DNA of 31,968 nucleotides from Pleurotus ostreatus/Saccharomyces cerevisiae fusant. Taxonomy: Eukaryota > Opisthokonta. The notes beneath the pieces are model-generated. The model made no database searches and was not told the DNA's origin. It saw nothing but the letters and a program-made list of their open reading frames with translations. The DNA is taken from positions 1 to 31,968 of the forward strand of contig JAMQCK010000277.1 in the NCBI GenBank assembly GCA_024196135.1, in the 5' to 3' direction. Below, piece by piece: positions 9,989 through 20,119 of this stretch. The position numbers and the translations under genes are program-made. Position 1 is the stretch's first letter. Each line of letters opens with the position of its first letter.

Positions 9989-12900
9989 CTACGAGTACGT
10001 TCTTGGAAGACGTACAGTGTCAATTGGCACAGATATGCGCAGGTCAAGCCCACGAGAACGAAGGGGCGCAACAACGAAGTGGCCCGTCAAACGTAGCACA
10101 CTGACAACCTCCGCTGGGCCGAGAACGTCTGCCCGCCATGTCCGAATTCCCAAGTCCGTAGCCCTAGGTGTTGAGATCGGCACATATTCGTTATCCTGTT
10201 GCAAAACATCGTGGACGTGGACGTACCAGAGATCCCAAGGGAAAGCCAGAGCGACCACATGTGCATCTGATAGGAAGCGCTTGACAATCGCGAAAGTGTT
10301 GCGGACCGGCTCGTCCGACGTAGCAGCAGCCTGTTCTGCCTCAAAGAGGTGTTCGACCTGAACAGGGATGCGATTGTCTATGTAAGTGAACCGCGACGGT
10401 GACCCTCGCGACGAGGTGGCAGCACCATGTCGGCGATTGTTGACCCACAAGCACGCGAAAGAGCGAACTTTGCCGAGAAAGGTGGACTGCCGATGGTCGG
10501 ATAGCATGTCGCTGTCGAGGATGAGGTCAAGGTCTGCCGACCAGCTATGGCGGAGATATCGGTATATGAGGTGATAGTATGCAGGATCGAGGGCGTGCAA
10601 GTTGACGTGCCGACTTTGCTTTGGATAGCGGATGTGGTCTGAAATCAATGTTGGCATCAGGACCGTGCGGACGGCTCAAATAACACAATACTAACTCGGA
10701 TTCAAAGCCGCATTAATGCGCGCCTGATAGCTCTCGAAGGAGCTTTGGCGTTCACTTGTGCCACCTTGAAGACAGTCCTTGAGCAGCTTGATGGATTCAG
10801 TATCTTCTCGGGCGCGAGGCGCTAGCAAAGACTCCAAGAATGTGATCTAGGTTATCGAGTTAGCATACGAGCAAGTATATCGAAAGGCCGACGCACCAGA
10901 TCCTGTATGAACAGGGTTTTCCACCAGCCTCGCATCATAGTACACTCGAGTTCTCCCCCCGAGTGTCCGTTGGTGTTGAAGCGCCCGAGAAATCCATTAT
11001 TCCGCTCGTACGGATAAGTCCACCATCCCGTACAGGGGCCAAAGCGATAGAACTGCGCCTCAAAGTGCATCGCAAGGTGGAAATAAGGCGTAAGGTGACA
11101 GTGCATGCGGGCCCATGCCTGAACCGCGCGAGAAAGGAAGCTACATCCTCGTTTGACGTCGTTGGGCGAGATTTTGTGCGAAGACAGGATGCGGAGGGAG
11201 GTGGAGAACTGTAATATAGCGTCGTAATGCTTCCGATACGAGCGATCCATGCGTGCGTCGGCGAGAGAAGGACCCGCAGCTTCGTCAGCATCCGGATGTT
11301 CGAGTCGATAGGCTGCCTTCATCCGTTTCCATACAAGACGCTGTTGAGCGTCCAGCGCCTTAGCTTGGTTGGTATTTGCAGCAGGGAGCGGTGCGTCACC
11401 ATCTGGTATCTTGCCGTCGACTTGCCAGGCGTCGAAGAGTGCAACGTATAGGATGATGATTTGCGTCTTCCAATTATCGGCCTTGATGCTACCTGCACCT
11501 CGAGATATCTACGAGTATTGTTTGAGCCTGGCAACAGAAAAAGAACAAAGAACAGACACTCACCGAAGGTGGCATGCGGCTGACACTTGGTGGCCAGATC
11601 AGCTTCTCATAGACCTCTTCCAACTTCGCACTCGCTTGCGCATCAATCATGCCCGTCTTGAGGAGTATGTCCTTGCAGAGATGCTTTACCATACCTGTAA
11701 GACTCGTCAGCATGCTTGGCAAAGCGAGACTGGACTCGAGACTGGACTACATACACAGATATACACAATGCATGAAGTCAATGACGCCGGTAATGCCGGG
11801 CATCCAGTTCGGCAGTTCGTGTGTAACAGCGTGACGGACACCGCGACGCGTGAAGATTTCCTCCTCGAAGTCGGGTCCAAGCTCCTTGTAACGGAAGCTG
11901 TACTTCAGATAGCGCCACGGGTCACGCAAGACAAACGCTGGGGACTTCCGTTCAGCCAAGGCCACGAGAAGGAGAATTGAGAATACGCACTAGAGCGGTC
12001 AAAGCAAGCGGGACTCGTCAAACTATAGAACGTCGCCGGACAGTTCGGGCACATGAAGAATATTGACGTGCACCCGGCGATAGCGCTGGTCTTCCGGCTG
12101 GCCGGGAGGTCCGAGTTGTCGTTGAGGATTGAGGCGTGAAAGTACACGTCCCGTAATCCAGCCCCTTCTTTTACGACAGGTAGGATGATGCCTGAACCAT
12201 AGCGTCAATATTGAGAAGGACCCTCTTGATACAAATGGATCACCCACCGTTGTACAGAAGTGCTATATCGTTGACGAATTCGCGCATAACATTGTTCTGC
12301 TGCTTGAGCGTTGGTTCGTGTGGCCCGGGAAACATCATGGTAAGCTGGGTTTCCTCTCGAAGGTTTCGGATGCCGCGTGGGTTATTGAGTATCGTTGTGT
12401 ACAAGGTGCCTGTCGAGTGACTCGCTCCTTTAACAGCCTGGAACCTACGAAGCCAGGTTAGCTCGCCATCTGATGCTTGTCGGCATTCCACGTACCAGTC
12501 GATATTGATCTGTAGGAGGAGACCGTTCGGCAAGGATACAAAGCGCTGGTTCAGTTCGTGAGCATCAATATCACGAACCTCCCAAGCACCACTGCGTCGT
12601 CGCTGCAAACCCGCCATCACAGCCCGCCAAGCCCAACCATCAGATACATCCGTCATTGGCTTATCGGGGTCCGGAAATGCATCGTATCCTTGGGCCGCCG
12701 ATGGCGGTACTACTCCCGGCTCATCGCCCGCACCACGCCACTGCTGCCACTGTGCTACCTTCCCAGGCTGCAGACACTTGCGTGCGATAGCGCTGGATGG
12801 TCGCACAAATGGCACGGTGAGCGCGGGTGTCCGCTTCTCCTTGCCATCCGATGATCGCTTCGTAGTATACAAGCGGCCATCGCAGTTCGGTGCCAAGCAG

Positions 12901-13843
12901 GATGCCGTCGTGAGCTCGTATAGTCGGGAAGGTTGATATGTTGTCCAGCACGTTGGACAGGCGAAGAGGTACACGATGAAACCATCTGTTGATACGCCGA
13001 GGCGGCGCTCAATGGTCGGGAGTGTGAGCGCGAACTCGTCGAGGCCTTGAAGGTGAACACCATTACTGGACAGAGTCTGTAAGAGCGAGTGGTCGCCATC
13101 CAGCTGCACCCTCAGAGCAGAACGGGTGAGCTTGTGAAATGTTGCATTGACGAACGCTCGTATGTAGACACCACGAACGGCGGGATGATCACTAAAGGTC
13201 GGTGGGAGGCACGCAGGCACGTTGGGTGCGAAGGCGTTTTCTGCTTCGTCGGGATCAAACAGCGTGGTCCTTTGCCGGAAGAATGGACTATCTTCTACAT
13301 TCTCCGCATAGGGGGAGGGCGAGCGAGATGGGGGCGGGGTGAACAAGGCCGCTTCGTCTTCCCGATGTGCTGGGTAAGTTCCCAGTTCGTCGTCGTCGTC
13401 GTCGGAGCTGAACAACAAGGGCTCTTCTTGCGCAAGGCCCCCCGTATTGACAGGAAATGTATATTCGGACGAATCCTCTTGGATGTTCATGATCTAGAAG
13501 CGTGTTAAGGATTCGAACAGGACAGATGGAGCCCGCAACGCACCTCAGGTTCTGGCTCGATTTCCCCATCCGAGCGAGCCCTCTCGACCTGCATGTTCTC
13601 CTCGTCAATATCCCCACCCGCAGATGTCGCCTCGTAGTCGATGTCGGCTGGTGGCGAGGGCGCCTGATATGGTACGCCAGGGTTGGCTCTTGACCATCCT
13701 ATGGGCCAGCTGAATCGCAGATCATCTCTGTCGTAGTGTGCACGCGCTGTACAGAGTCGCTGGTGCAGACCTTGCTGGTCTTCATCCTGCGGGCGGCACT
13801 TGCTGCATTGGCAGAGAACGATACGACGGTCGGACGGGCTCAT
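9989..13843 (-). CDS. Tnp2-type transposase, 9 exons, 1140 aa, apparently intact
   Basis: Cuts and moves the host transposon. Exons (minus): 13843-13544, 13493-12496, 12444-12248, 12191-11991, 11937-11755, 11694-11564, 11508-10897, 10846-10696, 10638-9989; phases agree throughout. The N-terminus has a Cys cluster (LCQCSKC, residues 10-16) and an acidic linker. A second zinc-like group (FACPTCW ... CLAPNC) follows, then the Tnp2 core: LLLQINIDWFQ, HSTGTLYTTILNNPRG, MMFPGPHEPTL, DLPASRKTSAIAGC, MCPNC, ITGVIDFMHCVYL, SISRGAGSIKADNWK, YPYERNNGFLGRFNTNGHSG and GGELECTMMRGWW. Candidate DDE residues are Asp432, Asp619 and Glu838, placed by analogy. The C-terminal LTGHFVVAP block is also typical. Met at 13843 precedes the Cys cluster directly. 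There is no stop or frameshift in the spliced frame. Confidence 0.9.
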
Positions 13844-14150
13844 GCGGCCTTGGGAGGGAAAGAGGTGTTGTATTGCAGCCCAAAGAATCGTACAAGACGC
13901 GGTCAAATTCGAACATTCTGCGCGAGCGCGTTTCACGTGCCGGAAGTATGTGCCCGCTCAGACTTGGAGAAGATAAGTGTTCAAGGACAAAGATTCGGAG
14001 AATGCGCGAGCCGCCATCAGAACCGGAAAGATCCAGCTTATACGCCACATATTAACTACATCTACGCGGCTACGATTTCGACCCGAATCGCGGTGTCCAG
14101 AGGTGATCCAACGATCCAGCGCGATCTCGGATCCTCCCACGCTCAAGTGC

Positions 14151-14194
14151 GATCTTGGGCTTCAAGATCACACTTTGGGATCCGACTCAAGATC
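14151..14194. repeat. Subterminal GATCTTG repeats, right arm
   Basis: GATCTTG at 14151-14157 and CAAGATC at 14163-14169 and 14188-14194 mirror the left-arm array. The remainder of 13844-14224 is the transposase upstream region, with no further gene. Confidence 0.55.
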
Positions 14195-14201
14195 ACGCAG
14201 A

Positions 14202-14224
14202 ATCCGACCACTCTGACCTCCCCT
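14202..14224 (-). repeat. Right terminal inverted repeat
   Basis: Reverse complement of the left end with two mismatches in 23 bp. It is followed by ATT (14225-14227), identical to the three bases before the left end. Confidence 0.85.
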
Positions 14225-14310
14225 ATTCTCCCTTTGAACAATTGTCAACGATTATGGTGGCTCTCTACCAATTTTGGCTATACACGTCCGACCCCACTGA
14301 GCATCATTCG

Positions 14311-15250
14311 TTAACCTGGAATATACAACTGCTCCGCGCTAACCGAGGGCAGCGTCCACGACCAACACAGCAGCATGACGAGGATCCATGGGACCAGCAC
14401 TATGAACCAATGCCACAAAGCAAAGAAATTGACCCTCGAGTGGACCTGTGCAGGATTTCCCTTCAGCCGATTCGTCCAATCCCGAAAGGAACGCGCTTTC
14501 ATACCTTGCCCTCGAACAGAACCCTTGCCATCCACTCGCTGACAGCGTCGCCCCACTCCTCATTGCATCGCACGAGTTTCTGCTTCATCTCCCACACCGC
14601 CGCAAGAACCGTCCCATCCGTCCTGCCACTGGTATCATCCTCCTCCTCCCACACCTCACCCTTCCACAACCCCTCCACGCACTCCCTCAAGCGCCTCACC
14701 TGCTCATCCCGTGCCCTCATATCCGCCTTGATCTCGTCTATCTTCATCTGCACGGCGCCCATGACGCCCTCGAGCGCCCCGTACTCCACCAGCACGCCCT
14801 TCAATCGATCCCACTTGGCGTGCTCCGCTTCGAGCTCCTTGCGCGCCGCCTCGAGTTTCTTCCTCGTTGCGACCAGCTCGCCACGAGTATCTTCGAGCAC
14901 CATACGCGTGCCGGACAGTTGCTTGCGCGTGTCGGACAGCCTTTCGCGCATGTCGCCCAGCTCTTCAATTTGGGGGCCACGGATACGTAGCAGAGGCCGC
15001 CCGAAGGATGCGGCGCGACAGGTCGGGCACCGATCACCCTGAGCCTGAGCGCAGGTCTCGCAGAAGGCGTGACCTAAGCGAAGGATTAGTATACAACGTT
15101 TCGAGCAGCGGCGATCAATGGAGTGGTGTTGTTCAATGAAGAGAGGCATAGAGGCGTACCGCAATTCGGGAACAAGAGCCATTTGTCGGGGAACGGGAAG
15201 CTCGAAGTACAGAGCGCGCATTTGGCGGATGGGAGGATTGCGTGTGACAT
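14311..15250 (-). CDS. RING-finger protein A1 with coiled coil and C-terminal membrane helix, 264 aa
   Basis: Exons (minus) 15250-15160, 15073-14505, 14445-14311. A C3HC4 RING spans residues 11-49: Cys11/14, Cys30, His32, Cys35/38, Cys46/49 (CALC ... FPNCGHAFCETC ... CPTC). A strong coiled coil follows (LSDTRKQLSGTRMVLEDTRG, ARKELEAEHAKWDRL), and a membrane helix at about 227-250 (FFALWHWFIVLVPWILVMLL) near the C-terminus. This architecture predicts a tail-anchored RING E3 ubiquitin ligase facing the cytosol on an organelle membrane; the substrate is unknown. The first intron (86 nt) lies between the third zinc Cys and the His, in phase 1; the second (59 nt, phase 0) separates the membrane-helix exon. 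If that second intron were retained, the protein would stop at 14499 and lose the helix. The stop is 83 bp from the transposon's target duplication. Most upstream gene of the array is B2; this is the most downstream. Confidence 0.85.
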
Positions 15251-16010
15251 TGTTGGATTGCCGCGGCTCAATGATTCGGGCGACAGAGAATGAAGTTGGC
15301 CACTGAAAGTCGTCGATGAAAGGCAAGCAGGTGAAAAGGTGAAAATTGGCGTGAACAGCATCGTGCTAGACAAGATAAGCGTCGAGCGTACAAAGGCATC
15401 AGGCCACGCAAAGAGATTAGTGGTCTTCAAGCTGCAGGGTCAAGCGCATTGGCGGCTTTATTCTTTGGAGGATGAAGGAAAGACCAACGTAGGCGCTGAT
15501 TTGCACGAGACCCTGACGCAAAGGGGTAGGCGACCGCATGTCGGTGTTTGCAGACGATTCGAAAGATCGTTTGGCTGCGGCTTGTCCGGCTAACTTGGGG
15601 TATATACGCAATATACGGGAGTGCATGCGGACAATCAGAGATGAGCCTCGTGAGGACGAGCGATTCGTCTGGACCACAGTAGATGCATGATGGTGGTCGG
15701 GAGCAACAAGCGAATGGCCGAAAGAGGAACAATGAGATTTTGATCCGTGCCACGCGACGCGGGCGCAATTCAAGAAGTTTTTCCGAGTCCAACGGTCAAT
15801 GGCGAGCTAGTGAAGAGACAGAATGCCGCAGTGGGGGTAGCGAAGGCGACGTCAATGTTCACGCGAAGGCATAAAGAGGATCAGGTGAGAGATTAAGGGG
15901 CGAGTCGCAAAATCACCACGAAGAAGGCCTCAAGATCTATAGCGAACTTGCAGTAGGGAAGCAGTATACGAAAGAGCTGTACGAAAACGAGGAAAAGAGA
16001 TTCTGTGAGC
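15251..16010. other. Intergenic region upstream of RING gene A1
   Basis: 760 bp with no convincing coding exon. Open frames on both strands overlap and match nothing recognised. It should hold the A1 promoter and the 3' end of B1. Confidence 0.4.
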
Positions 16011-17202
16011 TTATGGCTCAGCATGATGGGAATTCGAGGAAGATATCGCAACCAGCAGACGATACAAGTAGTAAAGGACTGTGAGTGCTCCCAAACCCGC
16101 AAGAACCGTTTTAGGTCCATCATCGACTTCCTAGGCGCAGGGTCAGTGTCGGTAACGAAAACCAAGCCGTCATATGAGCACAGAAAACCAACTTTGCGGA
16201 GAGCGGCGTTGTTCTTGCGCAAGGTCTGCACTTCTTCCTCTAGTTTCGCGACGGCCTGCTGTTGCTCTGTGTATAGCTCATCCAGCCGTTTACTCCGTAT
16301 GGACTGTGACAAGGACTTTGACAGTGTTAGTTGACGTTTGATTTGCGTGTTCAAGGAAGGTCGGATGACTGGGAACTCACATGTTCCTCTAAAACCCGTT
16401 GAGTGTTCCTACGTTCTGCGAGCTCCCTCTCCTTGGTCCTCTTATATTCTGCGAACTCCTGCTCCTTAGCCCTCTTGTATTCTGCAAGCGCCTTCTCCTT
16501 GTCCTTTCTAGCTTGCTCGCTAGCTTGCAGCTGCTTCTTCGTAAGCTCGCGGATCTCCAGGAGCCGCTTGTTCACATCCTCCAGCGCTGCGACGCGAACG
16601 TCGCGAATCTCATGGTCAGCGAGCAGTTGGCGGCGATGGTTTTGCACTTTCATATGCGCCGCGCGGAAGTGAAGGACGGCGACATAGGCATCACGGACAA
16701 CGAGCTAAGCAGGGATTCTATTGTGAGTCGTCACGAAATCGACTCATCTATATTGAGCATACCTTCGCGCGGTGGTCATGTTCAGACGATGGCCATTCCA
16801 AGAGCGTTTTCAGTGCATCGCAGGCTTCCTCCGCCTCGGCGTCAGCCCTCATCTCGTCATCGTCAGCAATAGCCTGCTCAGCGCTTGCTAACTGCCCTGG
16901 CTCTTGAGCGTCCGTGATCGCAGATACCAGAGAGGTTATGAGGCCTTCAATGTCTGGCGCGACGTCATCCTCAAGCCGAACGTAGATACGGCGTGGAGGG
17001 TGGGGTGTCTTCGTCCGGCAAGACGGACAGTTGAGCCATGCCTGCCGCCGGGAGCATGGCGCGCAGATTCCGTGGCCTATGCAGCAATGAGTGCCCTGCT
17101 CATTCTGTGACAAAGCAGAATCTCACCGCAAGTATGGAAAAAGAGACCGTGCTCAGGAAAGGTGTAATCCTCGAAACAGACGGGGCATTCGGCAGTGGGC
17201 AT
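16011..17202 (-). CDS. RING-finger protein B1 with long coiled coil and C-terminal membrane helix, 318 aa
   Basis: Exons (minus) 17202-17127, 17076-16763, 16704-16381, 16315-16193, 16130-16011; phases agree. RING residues: Cys6/9, Cys25, His27, Cys30/33, Cys42/45 (CPVC ... HTCGHGICAPC ... CPSC). An acidic linker (DDDEMRADAEAEEA) is followed by a long charged coiled coil (ELTKKQLQASEQARKDKEKA, AEYKRAKEQEFAEYKRTKER) with two near-identical EYKR(A/T)KE repeats. The last exon gives a membrane helix at about 287-308 (TVLAGLGALTVLYYLYRLLV). It is a likely tail-anchored E3 ligase like its neighbours. If the intron at 16192-16131 were retained, the frame would stay open to 15893 with a different hydrophobic tail, so alternative C-termini are possible. 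The acceptor at 16316 is AAG, which is weak. Confidence 0.82.
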
Positions 17203-17628
17203 AACGAGCTCGTGCAACTGAGCTTCGCGGTGGTTCAAGCCAACGACCGTAGGTTAGCGAGGTCGGTTACGTACTCATATGCCGTGATTCGAGCGGTCGT
17301 GAGAACGGAACATAAGGCGCTTAAAAGGCGGCAACACGTTCAGCGCCTCGAGCATGAAGACGCCCTGAGGATTCCAGGGTAGCATATGTTGATCTTCGCC
17401 AGCAATAGAAGAGCGCCTGAGTAAATTAACTTTGCGAACATAAAGGAAGGAGACAAGTTGCAGTCAAAACTCGGCTCTGAGATTGTCTCGTCACGTGCTT
17501 CAGCATTCACCGATGTTCAGCTTCCCAAGAAGGCCGCTGAAGGCAGTCTAATACTTAAATCTATTCCGCGTCAAGGTGAACATGACTTGAACCACTTTCA
17601 AAGATGAACAAGGCCATCATAGGTGCAA
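17203..17628. other. Intergenic gap between RING genes B1 and A2
   Basis: 426 bp. It contains a TTTTAAG-like AT-rich element about 120 nt upstream of the B1 start (near 17321-17327) and the A2 3' flank. No gene seen. Confidence 0.35.
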
Positions 17629-18297
17629 TTATCCAACAAGGATCGACAAGTAACCAGGGCACGACATGGTGCAGCGAAAGTCCAGCAATGCATACATAAC
17701 GCCGCAGAGAAATGCCGCCATCGCGTACACGAGGAGGAGCGAGAGAAATATGAAGGGGCGCTGGACGTCCTGGAATAGGCGTCAGCACAGATACAATGCC
17801 ATTGACTCGCACGGTGCCACCCACCTCCCAGTTGGGCTTGATGCATTCCCAGAAGCGGCGTGCCTTCCCGCGCCGGTGGAGGATCATCATCGGAGTCTGC
17901 CGCAGGATCTGCGCAGTCTCCCGCGCTTCGGCGACCTCCAGCTGCAGCCTGCGCCGCTGCGCCTGCGAGTCTTCCAGCTCTTCCAGCAGCCGTTGCTTCT
18001 CTTCGCGCTCCGCGCGCAGCTGCGCATGGTTGACCTGCACGCCGCGAATGGGAACAAGGGGCCGACCCATTGAGCTCACGTGGCAGGTAGGGCAAGTGGC
18101 GGTCAGGCTGCCGGCGCATGACTGGCAGAAGGCGTGGCCTGTCAGTGGAAAGACGTCAGAAGGGAAAGTGCATCGGAAGGGACGACGACGAGGAGACGAC
18201 TCGAAGAAGGAGCGTACATACCGCAGTTGGGAAAGAGCAGCCACTTTTCCGGGAACTGGACGTCCTGGAAGCAGAGGCGACAAGTGGCGGTAGGCAT
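17629..18297 (-). CDS. RING-finger protein A2 with coiled coil and C-terminal membrane helix, 176 aa
   Basis: Exons (minus) 18297-18222, 18138-17825, 17769-17629. RING residues: Cys6/9, Cys25, His27, Cys30/33, Cys41/44 (CRLC ... FPNCGHAFCQSC ... CPTC). The following SSMGRPLVPIRGVQV closely matches ASFGRPLLRIRGPQI of A1, marking the same subtype. The coiled coil is at about 60-110 (QLRAEREEKQRLLEELEDSQ) and is much shorter than in A1. The last exon encodes a membrane helix at about 134-158 (FIFLSLLLVYAMAAFLCGVM). Intron 1 (83 nt) and intron 2 (55 nt) occupy the same positions and phases as in A1. If intron 2 were retained, the frame would run to 17561 without the helix. Likely a tail-anchored E3 ligase. 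Confidence 0.83.
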
Positions 18298-18377
18298 GGC
18301 AAGAGCTGAAAGATGTGGCAATGAATGAGCAGAATACAAATCGTTGGGCACGAAAACCGCCTGCGTCGGCCGCGCCG

Positions 18378-18383
18378 TATAAG
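18378..18383 (-). promoter_or_regulatory. TATA-like box of RING gene A2
   Basis: TTATAC on the minus strand, about 81 nt upstream of the A2 start codon. The position fits a core promoter; there is no further support. Confidence 0.3.
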
Positions 18384-18608
18384 TAGCATCGAGAAGGCCA
18401 CTCAAAGGGCTATCTCCCTTTTGAGAAACGGTTCAAAGCAACCTTTGCGGTAAGGGCCCTGAAGGAAAGTCGAAGGCCGATCTTTGCGCATGACCCACCA
18501 TTCGGTTGTACTCGAAAGACAAATAGTCCAGGGATAACTTGGTCGCGATAGGATATAAGCAGAAGGGACAAGGAATCAATGCCTGCATCGTCTCAACATA
18601 TGGTAGAC

Positions 18609-19760
18609 TCAATGAAGATAAATACGGCCCGCGAACAAGGAAAGGACCAAAGAAGGCCAAAAGACGAGACAAAGGATGTCAAGGAGCGTGGCGGAGGACA
18701 GGAAGCCCGTCAAGGGGGTGGCGGGCGCCTGCGGGAGATGTGTTAGCTGGCTGCTTGCATGTTATGAGATAGGGCCGAACGCACTCCGAATTTCAATCTG
18801 TCCAGCTTCAGCGCCAGGTCGTAGTTCCCTTTCCTCAGGCTCTCGATCGTCTTGTCCCGCGCAAGCACCTCCCCATGCAGCTCGTTTGCGCGAGCATTCC
18901 AAAAGTCGGACTATGGGTTTCCTTCGTCAGCGATTATCCTCGACATCGCTCGACGAGACGCACATTATCACCCGACACCCTTAGCGCATCGCGCATCGTC
19001 AGCACCTCCATCATCCTATCTTTCGCCCTGCGCTGGGCGGCGCGCAGCGCGACCTCCGTGCGGTCCAGCGCGCCCGTTAAGCGCGCCTGCTCGCCCTCGA
19101 GGGTCTGAATTCGGTCCTTGTACTGGTCGACGCAGACGAGCATGGCCGCCCGGCTCTCCCGCAGCTCGGCGCGCTCAACGCGTAGGGCGGTCAAGCTGGG
19201 ACGCAACTCGCGGTCGAGGATGCGCACGACGTGGAGGATGTTGGACTGGTGAGTGGGTTGAGTGTTGAGTTCGGGCGGGTAGGCGGTAGAGAGCTCACCT
19301 TCGTCGTACTGTCGAGGTGCGGGATGTCTGCGAGGTCTTCGAGCGCCTCGAAAGCTTCTTCAGCGTCTGCGCCGCTCGCGTCGCTGGGGTCCTCGATGCT
19401 ACTCGGAGGGCCGCTCACACCCGCGTCCACCGAGCCCCTACCCGCAACCGTCGCTCCATGCGACACAGCTGCAGGCTCTCCCGCGTTTGTGGCCACCCCA
19501 GCGCGCTCCGCAAGCTGCACGAAGATCCTTTGCGGCGGATGGATGCCGGCGAACGTGTACGTGCGACACGTCGGGCATCTCGTCCACTGCTGCAGCTGGG
19601 AGCATCCTGTGCAAATTCCATGACCTGTAGAAACATTAGTTCAGTGGGTTACCCAAGTGGCACTAAACAAACCCAACTCACCACACGTGAGAAAGAACAC
19701 ACCGTCCTCGGGAAACCGGAAGTCTTCGAGGCAGACGGGGCACTCGGCGGTGAGAGGCAT
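18609..19760 (-). CDS. RING-finger protein B2 with coiled coil and C-terminal membrane helix, 310 aa
   Basis: Exons (minus) 19760-19682, 19624-19299, 19245-18964, 18910-18785, 18728-18609; phases agree. RING residues: Cys7/10, Cys26, His28, Cys31/34, Cys43/46 (CPVC ... LTCGHGICTGC ... CPTC). The post-RING RCPTCRTYTFAGIHPPQRIF resembles B1 (NCPSCRTKTPHPPRRIY). An acidic, Ala-rich linker leads to a long coiled coil in exons 3 and 4 (LRPSLTALRVERAELRESRA, RIQTLEGEQARLTGALDRTE). The last exon gives a hydrophobic helix at about 278-302 (FLSSATLLDILCLVFWPSLV). The RING-splitting intron is again phase 1 after the third zinc Cys, and the membrane-helix intron is phase 0. Predicted role as for A1, A2 and B1; it is the most upstream gene of the array. 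Confidence 0.83.
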
Positions 19761-19853
19761 GGCGGGAGGCGTGAAGCTAGGCGGGAGGTCTAACGGTGGA
19801 GAGCGAAAGGAAGAGAGAGTAGTGGCGGTCAGTGGCAGAAATGCAAGCGAGGC

Positions 19854-19859
19854 ATATAT
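19854..19859 (-). promoter_or_regulatory. TATA-like box of RING gene B2
   Basis: ATATAT about 94-99 nt upstream of the B2 start. It lies within the 359-bp gap (19761-20119) between B2 and the 3' end of the BAR-domain gene, which shows nothing else. Confidence 0.35.
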
Positions 19860-20119
19860 CCGGGTTTTGATGACACTGCCACAGTGCCACTAATATGACT
19901 AGAGGCCCCCGCACAAATGCTGAAATGAGTTAGCCGGACAAAGGTGGAATGGTGAGTTAGCGTATGTATGAATGCTTCATTGCGAGGACGCTCTCGTCAC
20001 CGAATCGAGGCTTGATAGGTAGAAATTGGGCTCGAAGGCCTCGCGGTGAAAGGACCGGAAGGAATGATGATAATACATTACACTGGTAAGACCGAAAATG
20101 AAAGCGAAAGTTGATAAGA

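Larger units (their letters stand above)
6857..14224. mobile_element. Complete 7.37-kb Tnp2-type (CACTA-superfamily-like) DNA transposon
   Basis: Terminal inverted repeats: the left end reads AGGGGAGGTCAGGGTGGTC and the right end is its reverse complement with one mismatch in 19. The flanks are ATT at 6854-6856 and ATT at 14225-14227, a 3-bp target duplication as expected for CACTA-type elements. An alternative reading is a TA duplication with GGGG...CCCC ends. The termini do not start with CACT(A/G). Inside lie two convergent genes: an accessory protein (7738-9911, +) and the transposase (13843-9989, -), whose 3' ends are 77 bp apart. Both subterminal regions carry repeated GATCTTG motifs. 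Both genes appear intact, so the copy could be autonomous and fairly recent. Confidence 0.9.

Noticed and set aside
13288..13617. Arg-rich minus-strand frame near the transposase start
   Set aside because: An out-of-frame shadow of the transposase acidic linker.
6854..14227. TA target duplication with GGGG...CCCC termini
   Set aside because: Sequence-compatible, but a 3-bp ATT duplication fits Tnp2/CACTA-type elements better. Cannot be settled without an empty site.
14499..15326. Single-exon reading of RING gene A1 starting at 15326
   Set aside because: This frame loses the first zinc-binding Cys pair and the membrane helix. The spliced model restores a complete RING and all phases.
15893..16354. 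Unspliced hydrophobic C-terminus for RING gene B1
   Set aside because: A well-formed intron (16192-16131, with an ACTGAC branch) leads to an exon with a clean membrane helix, like the other three genes. Retained as a possible alternative isoform only.
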